DNA of 64,000 nt from positions 32,534 to 96,533 of the forward strand of contig MWTC01000049.1 in the NCBI GenBank assembly GCA_002066995.1, in the 5' to 3' direction. The stretch is from Sphingobacteriales bacterium UTBCD1. Its GTDB lineage: Bacteria > Bacteroidota > Bacteroidia > Chitinophagales > Chitinophagaceae. Below the pieces are notes generated by a model. The model ran no database searches. It was not told the origin of the DNA and saw only the letters and a program-made list of their open reading frames with translations. Below, one piece after another: positions 48,104 to 57,842 of the stretch (position 1 is its first letter; each line of letters begins with the position of its first letter). A program made the translations under genes and the position numbers.

Positions 48104-50080
48104 GTGAAAATAAGGACGAATAAGATTACAGTCGCTGGACTGATCATAGCACTGGGAATCATTTACGGAGACATTGGGACATCACCTCTATATGTTTTCA
48201 ACGCCATTATAAACAACCGCCTGATTACCGAAGACCTGGTCATCGGAAGCTTGTCCTGCATTATCTGGACCATTACCATGCAGACCACGGTTAAATATGT
48301 ATGGCTTGTATTAAAAGCAGATAACAATGGCGAGGGTGGAATTTTTGCATTGTATGCGCTTGTCCGCCGGCAGAAAAAATGGCTGGTGATCCCGGCCATG
48401 ATAGGCGGCGCTGCCCTGCTTGCCGACGGAATGATCACGCCCCCCATCACTATAACTTCAGCAGTGGAGGGGTTGGGAAAATTGCCGGCATTTAATGTAA
48501 GTGAAGGAGATACTATTATCCTGTATATTGTTATCACGATACTGGTTCTTTTCTTTTTTCTGCAGCAATTCGGCACAGCATCTATCGGAAAACTGTTTGG
48601 CCCGATCATGGTAATCTGGTTCAGCATGCTTGCTGTTTTAGGTGTTTTTCATATAAGCGGTAATTATTCCGTTTTTAAAGCTTTTAATCCCTATTATGCT
48701 GTCGAGTTTATCCGGGTATATCCCCAATCACTATGGATGTTAGGCGCAGTTTTTCTCTGCATCACGGGAGCAGAAGGATTGTACAGCGATCTGGGGCATT
48801 GCGGCAGGGGCAATATCAGGATTACCTGGGTATTTGTAAAAACCTGCCTGTTGCTGAACTATATGGGGCAGGCATCATCCCTGTTACGCCATTATACCGG
48901 GCTTACCATCACTCCTGAAATAAAGCAGCAATACAATATCAATGCATTTTATGACCTGATACCACACTGGTTTATCATCCCGGGTGTTATCATCGCAACC
49001 AGCGCTGCAGTCATTGCGAGCCAGGCAATGATATCCGGTTCTTACACGCTTATCAGTGAAGCCATGCGGCTGAACCTGTGGCCTAAATTAAAGATCAGGT
49101 ATCCGTCAGAAGAAAAGGGCCAGCTTTTCGTTCCCAGTGTCAACCTGCTGATGTTTGCCGGATGTACCGGCGTTGTTCTGTATTTCCAGACTTCCAGCAG
49201 GATGGAAGCAGCTTACGGGTTAGCCATCATTGTAACCATGCTGATGACCACAATTTTATTTTCTAATTTTCTGATTGCAAACCGGGTAAAACCATTCCTG
49301 ATCTGGACATTCCTTGGAGTGTACCTGTTTATTGAAAGCGGGTTCCTGATCGCATTATTGCAAAAATTCTCACACGGGGGATACATTACCCTGATCATTG
49401 GCGGAATTATGTTCCTGGTGATGTATATCTGGTTTCGCTCCCGTAAGATCAAAAACAGGTATGTGGAATTTGTGCGCCTTGACCATTATATTCCGAAAAT
49501 ACAGGAACTGAGAAGCGACCGGTCCGTGCCGAAATATGCCACTCATCTTATCTATCTGACCAGCGCCAACAACCCCAGGGAAATAGAGCATAAGATCATC
49601 TATTCTATCCTGAACAAAAAGCCAAAACGGGCAGACATTTATTGGCTGGTGCATGTGGATACATTGGATAATCCATACACCTGCGAATATAAAGTGGAGC
49701 ATATCATCCCCAATGATATTGTCCGGGTGGATTTTCGATTAGGATTCAGGATGCAGCCACGTATCAACCTGATGTTCCGCAAAGTGGTGGAAGAACTGGT
49801 GGCCAATAAGGAAGTAAACATTGCCAGCCGCTATGAAACTTTTTCCAGCAGCTACACAGTGGGTGATTTCCAGTTTGTAGTACTGGAGAAATATTTAAGC
49901 CAGGACAATGAATTGCCATTCATCGAGCGGATCATTATGAAACTGTACTTTATTCTGAAACAGATCAGCTTATCGGAAGAACGTGGTTTTGGGCTGGATG
50001 TGGCCAATGTAACGGTTGAAAAATTCCCATTGATCGTTGCTCCCGTGACCAACCTCAAACTGAAACGGGTAGAAGACTGA
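48104..50080 (+). CDS. kup: Kup-family potassium uptake transporter
   Basis: A 658-residue inner-membrane K+ symporter. The N terminus LGIIYGDIGTSPLYVFNAII is the KUP signature; DNNGEGGIFALYALVRR follows. About twelve helices occupy residues 12-450, with GAEGLYSDLGHCGRGNIRITW in the middle, and a ~200-residue cytosolic C-terminal domain. It starts at GTG 48104; no in-frame ATG gives a complete first helix. It diverges from the secreted protein gene. Confidence 0.95.
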   Translation: MKIRTNKITVAGLIIALGIIYGDIGTSPLYVFNAIINNRLITEDLVIGSLSCIIWTITMQTTVKYVWLVLKADNNGEGGIFALYALVRRQKKWLVIPAMIGGAALLADGMITPPITITSAVEGLGKLPAFNVSEGDTIILYIVITILVLFFFLQQFGTASIGKLFGPIMVIWFSMLAVLGVFHISGNYSVFKAFNPYYAVEFIRVYPQSLWMLGAVFLCITGAEGLYSDLGHCGRGNIRITWVFVKTCLLLNYMGQASSLLRHYTGLTITPEIKQQYNINAFYDLIPHWFIIPGVIIATSAAVIASQAMISGSYTLISEAMRLNLWPKLKIRYPSEEKGQLFVPSVNLLMFAGCTGVVLYFQTSSRMEAAYGLAIIVTMLMTTILFSNFLIANRVKPFLIWTFLGVYLFIESGFLIALLQKFSHGGYITLIIGGIMFLVMYIWFRSRKIKNRYVEFVRLDHYIPKIQELRSDRSVPKYATHLIYLTSANNPREIEHKIIYSILNKKPKRADIYWLVHVDTLDNPYTCEYKVEHIIPNDIVRVDFRLGFRMQPRINLMFRKVVEELVANKEVNIASRYETFSSSYTVGDFQFVVLEKYLSQDNELPFIERIIMKLYFILKQISLSEERGFGLDVANVTVEKFPLIVAPVTNLKLKRVED

Positions 50081-50131
50081 AAACAAACCGTCACTCCGGG
50101 AAGGAGTTGATATATTGCACCTTTATTTCTC

Positions 50132-50920
50132 TTGCCCAATCTTGCTATTGATATCATTGCAGGGGTAATACTTTTACTTATAGCACTGTATTTTTTACAG
50201 GAAAAATTTATTTTCAAACCGGAGAAACTTAAACAGGACTTCCAATATAAATACGACATCCCTTTTAAAGAATATTTTTTTGACATAGCACCCGGGGTGC
50301 GGATCAATGGCCTGCATTTTTACAGGGAAAATCCGAAAGGCCTGATTCTCTACTTTCATGGCAATACAAGAAGCATTAAAGGCTGGGCCAAATATGCCCG
50401 TGATTTTTACCGCTACGATTATGATGTGGTGCTGGTAGATTACAGGGGATTCGGTAAAAGCACCGGCAAAAGAAGTGAAAAGGAAATGCTGGGTGACATG
50501 CAATTCGTTTATGAGCACCTGGCAAAAAAATATTCAGAGCACAGTCTTATTGTGTACGGCAGAAGCATGGGAAGCGGCTTTGCCACCAAGGTGGCTTCGG
50601 AAAACAAGCCCCGTTACCTGATACTGGATTCACCCTATTACAGTTTTACAAAAGTGGTGGAGCGTTTCCTCCCCATCCTGCCGGTCCGCTTTGTATTGCG
50701 TTACCGTCTTCGCACAGATAAATGGATCAGAAAAGTGAACTGCCCTGTTTATATCATTCATGGAACTAAAGACAGGATCATTCCCATTCGCCAAAGCGAA
50801 GCGCTTCAGAAATTAAATCCCGGAAAGATCACCCTGATCCGGATAAGAGGAGGCGGCCACAATAATCTTCCTTCCTATGATGAATACCATAATTTTCTCC
50901 GCGATATCCTGAAATATTGA
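50132..50920 (+). CDS. Membrane-anchored alpha/beta hydrolase
   Basis: A 262-residue hydrolase of the ABHD17/BEM46-like group. An N-terminal membrane anchor (IIAGVILLLIALYFLQ) precedes the core. The oxyanion motif LYFHGNTRS, nucleophile elbow GRSMGS (Ser near residue 148), acid in HGTKDRIIP and base in GGGHNNLP complete the triad. Start is TTG at 50132: no ATG in frame would keep the anchor. Substrate unknown; probably an ester or thioester. Confidence 0.85.
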   Translation: MPNLAIDIIAGVILLLIALYFLQEKFIFKPEKLKQDFQYKYDIPFKEYFFDIAPGVRINGLHFYRENPKGLILYFHGNTRSIKGWAKYARDFYRYDYDVVLVDYRGFGKSTGKRSEKEMLGDMQFVYEHLAKKYSEHSLIVYGRSMGSGFATKVASENKPRYLILDSPYYSFTKVVERFLPILPVRFVLRYRLRTDKWIRKVNCPVYIIHGTKDRIIPIRQSEALQKLNPGKITLIRIRGGGHNNLPSYDEYHNFLRDILKY

Positions 50921-51050
50921 TGCTGGAAAGCGCACCATTCTGCCCGGTTATCCCTTTATCTACAGAACTCCTGTTAATAAAAATATAATTCAAAAGCATC
51001 GCTTTTAATTGGAGTCCTGTTTGAAAATCAAACATTCAAATCAGAATGCC

Positions 51051-52196
51051 ATGAGATCAAAATTCTACTCAATATTTATTTTAGCCATAGTCACCACAAT
51101 GATCGGGTGCAGGTCTGCCCTGAAACTGTATCAAAAAGGGAAATATGATGAAGCGGTGGAAGTGGCAGCAAAAAAACTGCAGAAGGATCCGGGCAATTTA
51201 TCGTTGCAAAACACGATCATCGAAGCCTACCGCTATGCGGTGAACGATCATGAGAGCGCCATTGCAAGCTATGAGGCAAGTAATAATGACCTGAAATGGG
51301 AATGGATCTATAATGAGTATGCCTCACTTCAAAGATTATACGATGCCATTTACAGGTCGCCACAGGTATATCAACTGGTGCAGCCTATAGATTACTCTTC
51401 TTTCCTGGTCACCTATGCAGAGAAAGCCGGTGAAGTACACTTTGAAAGAGGCTTAGCCTGGATGAGAAATTATGACAAGGGAAGTTTTAAGAATGCATAC
51501 AGCGAATTTCAAACGGCTTTAAAATTCATTCCCGGCGACCAGGAAGTGATCAGCAGGATGAACGAAGCATACGAACTTGCCGTAACCAATGTGGTGATCC
51601 TTCCTGTAACCAGGTATGATTTCCAATTCAGCTCCTATAACTACGATTACAATAATTATAATGACCGCTTAATAAGCGATCTGAAATACAACAGCGGAAA
51701 CCGTTTTGTAAAATTTTACTCACCTGCAGAAGCAAGAAATCTCAATGTGCGTGTGGACCGTGTGATAGAACTGCAAATGCAGAACTTGATGATCGGAAGA
51801 GTAAGTGAAACGAGGAAGGCCAGGGAAGTTTCCAAAGAAGTAGTCACCAAAGAGATCACCTACAAACCCGACTCGGTGGTAAAAGTTTATGGCACGGTGA
51901 AAGCCAAGGTGAACACTATTGAAAGAGCAAGGCATTCGGAAGGATCCATGCTGATAACGATCAGGAATGAGTCCGGAAGGATATTATGGACCGATGTACT
52001 CAGCAGTCATGATGACTGGTATTCAGTTTTCGCAACGTACACGGGTGATGACAGGGCTTTGAGTGACAGTGATAAAAAACTTTTAAGCCGGAAAGAAGAA
52101 TTCCTGCCTTCTGAAGGAGATGTGATCAACTACATATACGGGGACCTGATCAGCAATTCTTCCTATAAAATAAGAGATTACTTCAGCAGGATGTGA
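51051..52196 (+). CDS. TPR-like lipoprotein of unknown function
   Basis: A 381-residue lipoprotein. MRSKFYSIFILAIVTTMIGC is a lipoprotein signal with lipobox MIGC, which fixes the start at ATG 51051. Helical TPR-like pairs follow (LKLYQKGKYDEAVEVAAKKL; FERGLAWMRNYDKGSFKNAY), then a beta-rich C-terminal half. It is the last gene before the direct repeat that bounds the Hsp70 island. Confidence 0.75.
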   Translation: MRSKFYSIFILAIVTTMIGCRSALKLYQKGKYDEAVEVAAKKLQKDPGNLSLQNTIIEAYRYAVNDHESAIASYEASNNDLKWEWIYNEYASLQRLYDAIYRSPQVYQLVQPIDYSSFLVTYAEKAGEVHFERGLAWMRNYDKGSFKNAYSEFQTALKFIPGDQEVISRMNEAYELAVTNVVILPVTRYDFQFSSYNYDYNNYNDRLISDLKYNSGNRFVKFYSPAEARNLNVRVDRVIELQMQNLMIGRVSETRKAREVSKEVVTKEITYKPDSVVKVYGTVKAKVNTIERARHSEGSMLITIRNESGRILWTDVLSSHDDWYSVFATYTGDDRALSDSDKKLLSRKEEFLPSEGDVINYIYGDLISNSSYKIRDYFSRM

Positions 52197-52327
52197 CCGG
52201 TGAATCGGATTGTACTAATAACAAACTGCCTGCCGGCAAATAAATATGAAAAGTATAATACCATCTCAATGATTTTCAATAGTGGTTTTCTTTGTTCAAA
52301 ACGTATTATATCATAAATTAGAGTGTT
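52194..52327. repeat. Left ~134-bp direct repeat bounding the Hsp70 island
   Basis: Starts in the stop of the lipoprotein gene (TGACCGG at 52194) and ends GAGTGTT at 52327. It aligns along its length with 62944-63078, with an identical 55-bp core at 52235-52289. Flanking parts differ by scattered substitutions and small indels. Confidence 0.9.
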
Positions 52328-52609
52328 ACCTGCAAGCCTAAAAGACGACACAGCAAGAATGAACGACAGAAATAAACATAAAGTGACTGGACAAATGAAC
52401 CATCAGACAGCCGACCCAAAAGCCAACGCTTCTGTATTTTTATATTTTCCCACCGCACATTTTTTTAAAACAATTTTAGCCAGCCGCACAAATGGCACAT
52501 TTGGTTTTGCCCGACACAAAAGCCAACCCTTCGCAAAACCAAAAGAGCCATTTTTTGCCAACGCACAACTGAAAATCATAAATTCGAAAATTATTAACTG
52601 ATAGAATAG
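52328..52609 (+). promoter_or_regulatory. Leader of the island: long stem-loop and spaced repeats
   Basis: Gene-free stretch before the first island gene. A bulged stem-loop at 52490-52553 has arms of 7 bp (AAATGGC/GCCATTT) and 11 bp (TTTGGTTTTGC/GCAAAACCAAA) separated by symmetric 3-nt mismatches, with a 22-nt loop. The loop (52511-52532) matches 52411-52432, exactly 100 bp earlier, at 20 of 22 positions. Confidence 0.6.
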
Positions 52610-54334
52610 ATGAACTTAATTAAAAACAACCCATACAGGACAGTTGGTTTGCTTGTTGGAGCTACTGCAAAGGAGCAGGCGAGGCAGATTAGCAGGCTCA
52701 AGAAATATATTGAAGCCGAACAAGACCCACAGGACTACTTTAGTTTTCCTGCACTTGGTGAACTTCATAGAACTTTAGAAAGTGTTGAAGAAGCAGCATC
52801 AAAACTTAACCTTGACAATGACAAAATAAACGCTGCTTTATTTTGGTTTTGGAACGGAAACCCGATTACAGACGAAGCCGCACTTGATGCCTTGAAAGAA
52901 GGAAAAATATTAGATGCCCTTAATATATGGTCAGAGTTAACCGATAAAGACATTACAAGCAGAAATGCATCTTCATTTCATAATTTATCTGTGTTAAAAT
53001 TGAGTATAGCAATTGGTCATATTATTATAGAATCGGCTCTTGAACAGGCAATAATCTTAAAGTTAAAATTCCTTGAAAGCAACTTTGTAAATGAACTAAT
53101 AGGCAAAGTGACAGATGACATTTTTAAAATATCAAAAAAAGGAATTCAACTTTTGTTTCTCAATCAACTTCAATCAGAGATTAAAAACAAAATTTCATCA
53201 AGTAAATTTTTTGAAATACTGAACAAACAAGAGTTTTTTGCCAAAGAAGATTTTCTGAAAGGTTTTGTTCAAAATCATATTACACAAATAGAACAACAAA
53301 TTGAAACGGCAAAAAACAAACGCAAGGCGAACAAAGCTAATGCAGCCAAAGCAGGAACAGAGCTTCACGATGCCGTAATCAATCAAGTACTTCAATTAAT
53401 GAATATTCTTGGTATAGCTGATTTGAAATACTCTTCAATTTCAGATAGAGTTGCCAATGAAATTTTGCAATGTGGTATTGATTACTTCAAGTATTATCAA
53501 GACAGGAATACAGACCCGGGCAGCACTTCATTGGATTTGTTCAAAAAAGCTAAAATATTAGCAGTTGGTGGCGTTGCAAAGCATAGAGTACAAGAAAATA
53601 TTGAAAACTTGCAGAAATGGATTAATGATAAGCCCATAAGAGACAAACTAATAAAAGTTGATGACGATTTTAAAAGACTGAAAGATCTTATTGATAGATA
53701 TGAAGGTTTAGCGGAAACAGTAGCTAACGCAAACCAGCTTTTAGCAAGCGCCAGGCTCTACCTATATAATATCAGCCGTGTTTTAGGCCGCAATGACGAA
53801 AATTATTTGGGGATTAGTACAAGAATAGCTTCTGATGCACAAGGAATGTGTGTTTCTGAAATAAACAAACTTCAAGAAAGGTTTGCAAATACTTATGACG
53901 CTTCAACAAAAGTTGCTGCAATTTTCTCACTCAAACAAAAAGTTGACGAGTCTTGGGAAGTTACGAATACTATTTCTGCAATGGATTTGCGTTCTGATTT
54001 TAGAAGTCATGTTAATCAAAACAAAAACTCTTTATCAGGACTAAGAAGCCAACTTTCACAAGTAACAACAGGAAGTGGAGGAAGCAGTTCTTCATCAGGT
54101 GGCGGAGGTTGTTACATCGCTACCATGGCATACGGAAGCTATGAACATCCACAAGTTTTGGAGTTGCGAAAATTTAGGGATGAATGTTTAGCTAAAACAA
54201 TTGCAGGTCGAATGTTTATTCAAACATATTATTTCATTTCTCCAAAACTTGTAGAGTTATTGAAAAACCAAAAGATCGTAAACACCCTAATTCGTAAAGC
54301 GTTGAACCAATTTATTAAAGTAATCAAAAAATGA
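52610..54334 (+). CDS. J-like N-terminal protein with C-terminal CFI-box
   Basis: A 574-residue protein. Residues ~7-80 (NPYRTVGLLVGATAKEQARQ, ISRLKKYIEAEQDP, SFPALGELHRTLESVEEAAS, INAALFWFW) look like a divergent J domain without an HPD tripeptide. Long helical segments occupy residues 100-480. A Gly/Ser linker then leads to GGCYIATMAYGSYEHPQVL near residue 498 and KFRDECLAKTIAGRMF, matching the CFI-box C-terminal domain of unknown function. It overlaps the next gene by 4 bp, and Hsp70 genes follow, supporting a co-chaperone role (inference). Confidence 0.8.
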   Translation: MNLIKNNPYRTVGLLVGATAKEQARQISRLKKYIEAEQDPQDYFSFPALGELHRTLESVEEAASKLNLDNDKINAALFWFWNGNPITDEAALDALKEGKILDALNIWSELTDKDITSRNASSFHNLSVLKLSIAIGHIIIESALEQAIILKLKFLESNFVNELIGKVTDDIFKISKKGIQLLFLNQLQSEIKNKISSSKFFEILNKQEFFAKEDFLKGFVQNHITQIEQQIETAKNKRKANKANAAKAGTELHDAVINQVLQLMNILGIADLKYSSISDRVANEILQCGIDYFKYYQDRNTDPGSTSLDLFKKAKILAVGGVAKHRVQENIENLQKWINDKPIRDKLIKVDDDFKRLKDLIDRYEGLAETVANANQLLASARLYLYNISRVLGRNDENYLGISTRIASDAQGMCVSEINKLQERFANTYDASTKVAAIFSLKQKVDESWEVTNTISAMDLRSDFRSHVNQNKNSLSGLRSQLSQVTTGSGGSSSSSGGGGCYIATMAYGSYEHPQVLELRKFRDECLAKTIAGRMFIQTYYFISPKLVELLKNQKIVNTLIRKALNQFIKVIKK

Positions 54335-55260
54335 AGAAAATAATCATATCTATTTTCCTGTTAGCAAGCGTTAGCGCTTTTGCCCAAACAGAGACATTAA
54401 CCAAAGAGGATTTGGTAAAGGAATTACAACCTTTGAAAACCAGTATTCAAACCTTACAATTGGAAAACAAAAGTTTGAAAGCTGAAAACAGAAGTCTGAA
54501 AGCTGAAATCAGTAATTTGTACACTAAACTCTCAAATGCCAACAAAAGCATTGACAGTTTAAGAAGCAAAACGCAAAAAAATAGCTCCGTTATTTCACAA
54601 ACTGCAAATCAATTAGGCATTCAGATTACAACTACTGAACAAACTGCCAACAAGAGAATTGATGAAGTAGGACAATCATTAAGCAAAAATTCTCTTTATG
54701 GAATTATCGGTGTGCTTTCAGCAATCTTGCTTTCAGGACTTTTGTATTGGCTATTAAGCAAACGTCAAAAAACGGATAAAACAGAAGTTGTTGAACAACT
54801 TCAAAAGACAAAATCTTCAATAGAAGAAAGTTTGGTAAAAGAATTTGGCAAACAAACGAATTTGATTGAAAGCGAATTGCAGTTGTTAGCACAACAAAAA
54901 TCTGCAAGCCCAGTAAGTGCGAATGCCGAACCCGACCACTCACTGGCTTTGAAGGTAGCAAGTGAAATCAATTTGATTGAACGCAACATTAACTTAATGG
55001 ATAAAGGAACAAAAGGTTTGAAACAATTGGAGCGTTCAGTTGGCAAGTTGAAGGATAACCTTTCAGCAAACGGTTATGAAATGCCTGAACTTTTGGGGAA
55101 ACAATATCATCAGGGAATGAAAGTAATTGTAACCAGTTCAATTCCTGACGAGAATTTGGAAAAAGGTTCGGAAATCATTACGAAAGTATTGATACCACAA
55201 GTAAACTTTAACGACAAGATGATACAAACAGCACAGATTGAAGTATCTGTAGGAATGTAA
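54331..55260 (+). CDS. Membrane-anchored coiled-coil protein with GrpE-like C terminus
   Basis: A 309-residue protein. A signal peptide (MKKIIISIFLLASVSAFAQ) is followed by a Leu/Lys/Asn-rich coiled coil (residues ~25-118), a membrane helix (LYGIIGVLSAILLSGLLYWL, near residues 122-142) and a second helical region predicted to be cytosolic. The last ~60 residues (LGKQYHQGMKVIVTSSIPDE, then IPQVNFNDKMIQTAQIEVSV) resemble the GrpE beta domain that opens Hsp70. It lies between the J-like and Hsp70 genes. A membrane-tethered nucleotide exchange factor is the leading idea; not proven. Confidence 0.75.
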   Translation: MKKIIISIFLLASVSAFAQTETLTKEDLVKELQPLKTSIQTLQLENKSLKAENRSLKAEISNLYTKLSNANKSIDSLRSKTQKNSSVISQTANQLGIQITTTEQTANKRIDEVGQSLSKNSLYGIIGVLSAILLSGLLYWLLSKRQKTDKTEVVEQLQKTKSSIEESLVKEFGKQTNLIESELQLLAQQKSASPVSANAEPDHSLALKVASEINLIERNINLMDKGTKGLKQLERSVGKLKDNLSANGYEMPELLGKQYHQGMKVIVTSSIPDENLEKGSEIITKVLIPQVNFNDKMIQTAQIEVSVGM

Positions 55261-55292
55261 TTTTCAAAATAACATTAACAACATAAGAAAGT

Positions 55293-57842
55293 ATGAGAAA
55301 TAAAATAGACTACGGAATTGACTTGGGAACAACCAACTCGGCAATCGCAAGAATGGAAAATGGAGTTCCTACCATTAAGAGATCGGACACATTGAAAGAC
55401 ACCGTTCCGTCTTGTGTTCATTTCAATAAACGCAAGGACATTTTGGCAGGTGATACCGCTTTTAACGTTATGAAAAACGATAACACTCGAGCGTTGAAGT
55501 CATTTGAAGCAGGTAAAACAAACACATTTATTGAGTTCAAGCGAACTATGGGAACGACCCATACTTACAAGTGTTCAAATATGGGCAAAGATTTTACATC
55601 AGAGGAGTTATCCGCAGAAGTCTTGAAAAAATTGAAGTCATTTATTCAAGACGAAAACATTAATTCTATCGTCATAACCGTTCCTGCAAAATTTCTAAAT
55701 CCACAGAACGAAGCGACAATGAAAGCCGCAAAATTGGCGGGCTTTAAACACATTCAGTTATTGCATGAGCCAGTTGCGGCCGCTACTGCTTATGGATTAA
55801 CTGCAAAAAACAAAGACAGCTTTTGGTGTGTGTTCGACTTTGGAGGAGGAACATTTGATGCAGCCTTGGTAAAATCGGAAGAAGGCATTTTATCGGTAAA
55901 AGACACTGATGGCGATAATTGGTTAGGTGGAAAGAACCTGGACTTAGCTATTGTAGATGAATTGATAATTCCAACGCTTCAAAAGAATTATTCAATCAAT
56001 TCAATTTTAGCTGATACAGCAAAAAGGCAATTGTTAAGAGATGTTCTTAAATTCTATGCAGAAGAAATTAAAATTGAGATGTCAACAAAGGCATCAGTCA
56101 ATTATGTAATACCATTAGGTTCATTAAAAATTGAAGATGAAGAAGGCATTAATCTTGAGGATGAGGAAATAGAGATAGTTGCATCATTTGCCGAATTTGA
56201 GAATGTGGTTGCTCCTATTTTCCAAAAAGCAATTGATATTACTAAAGAACTTCTGAAAAGAAACAATTTAAAAGGTTCAGATTTGGGTGCTTTGATTTTG
56301 GTTGGTGGTCCGACTTTCTCGCCAATCTTACGCAGAATGTTAAAAGAGCAAATCACTGATAAAGTTGATACTTCTGTTGACCCTATGACAGTTGTTGCCA
56401 AAGGTGCTGCATTGTTTGCTTCTACAATTACCGTTTCAGATGAAGTAAAAGAAGAAACGAGAGATAAAACGAAATTGCAGCTAGATATAAAATATCGAGA
56501 AACAACTGTTGAATTAGAAGAGGACATAAGCATTAAAGTGCTTAAAGACAAGATAACTGGAAAAATACCAGAGAGGCTTTTTGTAGTCCTAAACCGAACA
56601 AGTAAAGGAGTGGCTTGGTCTAGCAACAAAAAAGAAATAATAATTGATAAGGTTAATCTTATTCAGGATATTAAACTTGAACCTGATTGTGCGAACTCTT
56701 TTACTGTTCAACTAACTGATGAAGATGGAAATAATGTTGAATGTCAGCCAAACCAATTCACCATATTGCAAGGCATAGACATAAACGAGATGCAAGTTTT
56801 ACCTTATCATATAGGTATTGCAAAATATTTCCCCGCAGAGGAAAAAGATTTGTTTGAGGCAGTAAAAGGATTAGAGAAAAATAAAAGACTTCCTGCAACT
56901 GGTGTTCGAAATGGTTTGAAAACACGTTCAGCAATCCGTCCCGGAATTGCAAGCGATATTATACGTATTCCAATTTACCAAGGCGACTATAAGGCAGAGG
57001 GAACAAATCCAGTTCTGAATAATCTAATTACCGAAGTAATAATCAGCGGTGAAAAAATCCCGAAACTACTACCCGAAGGAAGTGATGTAAACATTACAAT
57101 TAAAGTTGACAGGTCACAAATAATGAAGTTCACGGCAGAATTTCCGACAATAGAATACACCGAAGAATTGAAAATTGAAATCAAGCAAACAGAAGCACCA
57201 ACTGAAGAATATTTGACAAAGGAAATCTCAAAAGCTAAACGCATTGCACAAAAAGTAAATGCTGATGATGTTGCTGAAAAACTGGACAGTTTTGAAGAAC
57301 AATTGGAAAATGAAAAAGGAAGTGCGGACGGTAAAATGAAAATTTTAGATGGCTTACGAAAAGAGCTTTTAAAATTAAAAAGTGCTGAAAAGTCGGCAGA
57401 GTATCCAAAAGTGAAAGAAGAACTTAAAGAAGCTTTCTACGAATTAGAAGATTTGATAGAAAAAATAAAAAATAATGGTGATGATGAAGATTTGAATATG
57501 AACCAGGTTGAAGCACATTTGGTAGAATACAGAAGAAAGGTTGAATACATTATCAAAGAGGAAAATATTAGGGAGGCGAAAGAACTTACAGATGAGATAA
57601 TTGGATTAATTATTGAACTTAGGAATACCGTAACAGGTGGAGATGTGGACAGAAGAAGATTAGAATACCACGACCGTGAGTTTAATAATATTCAATGGAA
57701 AGACAAGAATAAAGCAAGACAACTTGTAAATCAAGGATTGAAACTCATTGCTGATGGCAAAACAAGTCAGTTAAGAACTTTACTTCATCAAATTTGGGAT
57801 TTAAGAATTGACCCTGAAAATAATACAGGTACATTAGGATAA
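55293..57842 (+). CDS. Hsp70-family protein with intact ATPase motifs
   Basis: An 849-residue Hsp70. The ATPase domain has phosphate 1 GIDLGTTNSAIARME at residues ~8-22, the connect region HEPVAAATAYGL, phosphate 2 VFDFGGGTFDAAL near residue 188 and the adenosine loop LILVGGPTFSP near residue 335, all intact. The substrate domain (~residues 400-620) is divergent. A long, charged, helical C-terminal region (residues ~630-849) exceeds the usual DnaK lid. It is not DnaK itself: it lies with a J-like, a GrpE-like and a second Hsp70 gene, overlapping the latter by 1 bp. Confidence 0.92.
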   Translation: MRNKIDYGIDLGTTNSAIARMENGVPTIKRSDTLKDTVPSCVHFNKRKDILAGDTAFNVMKNDNTRALKSFEAGKTNTFIEFKRTMGTTHTYKCSNMGKDFTSEELSAEVLKKLKSFIQDENINSIVITVPAKFLNPQNEATMKAAKLAGFKHIQLLHEPVAAATAYGLTAKNKDSFWCVFDFGGGTFDAALVKSEEGILSVKDTDGDNWLGGKNLDLAIVDELIIPTLQKNYSINSILADTAKRQLLRDVLKFYAEEIKIEMSTKASVNYVIPLGSLKIEDEEGINLEDEEIEIVASFAEFENVVAPIFQKAIDITKELLKRNNLKGSDLGALILVGGPTFSPILRRMLKEQITDKVDTSVDPMTVVAKGAALFASTITVSDEVKEETRDKTKLQLDIKYRETTVELEEDISIKVLKDKITGKIPERLFVVLNRTSKGVAWSSNKKEIIIDKVNLIQDIKLEPDCANSFTVQLTDEDGNNVECQPNQFTILQGIDINEMQVLPYHIGIAKYFPAEEKDLFEAVKGLEKNKRLPATGVRNGLKTRSAIRPGIASDIIRIPIYQGDYKAEGTNPVLNNLITEVIISGEKIPKLLPEGSDVNITIKVDRSQIMKFTAEFPTIEYTEELKIEIKQTEAPTEEYLTKEISKAKRIAQKVNADDVAEKLDSFEEQLENEKGSADGKMKILDGLRKELLKLKSAEKSAEYPKVKEELKEAFYELEDLIEKIKNNGDDEDLNMNQVEAHLVEYRRKVEYIIKEENIREAKELTDEIIGLIIELRNTVTGGDVDRRRLEYHDREFNNIQWKDKNKARQLVNQGLKLIADGKTSQLRTLLHQIWDLRIDPENNTGTLG

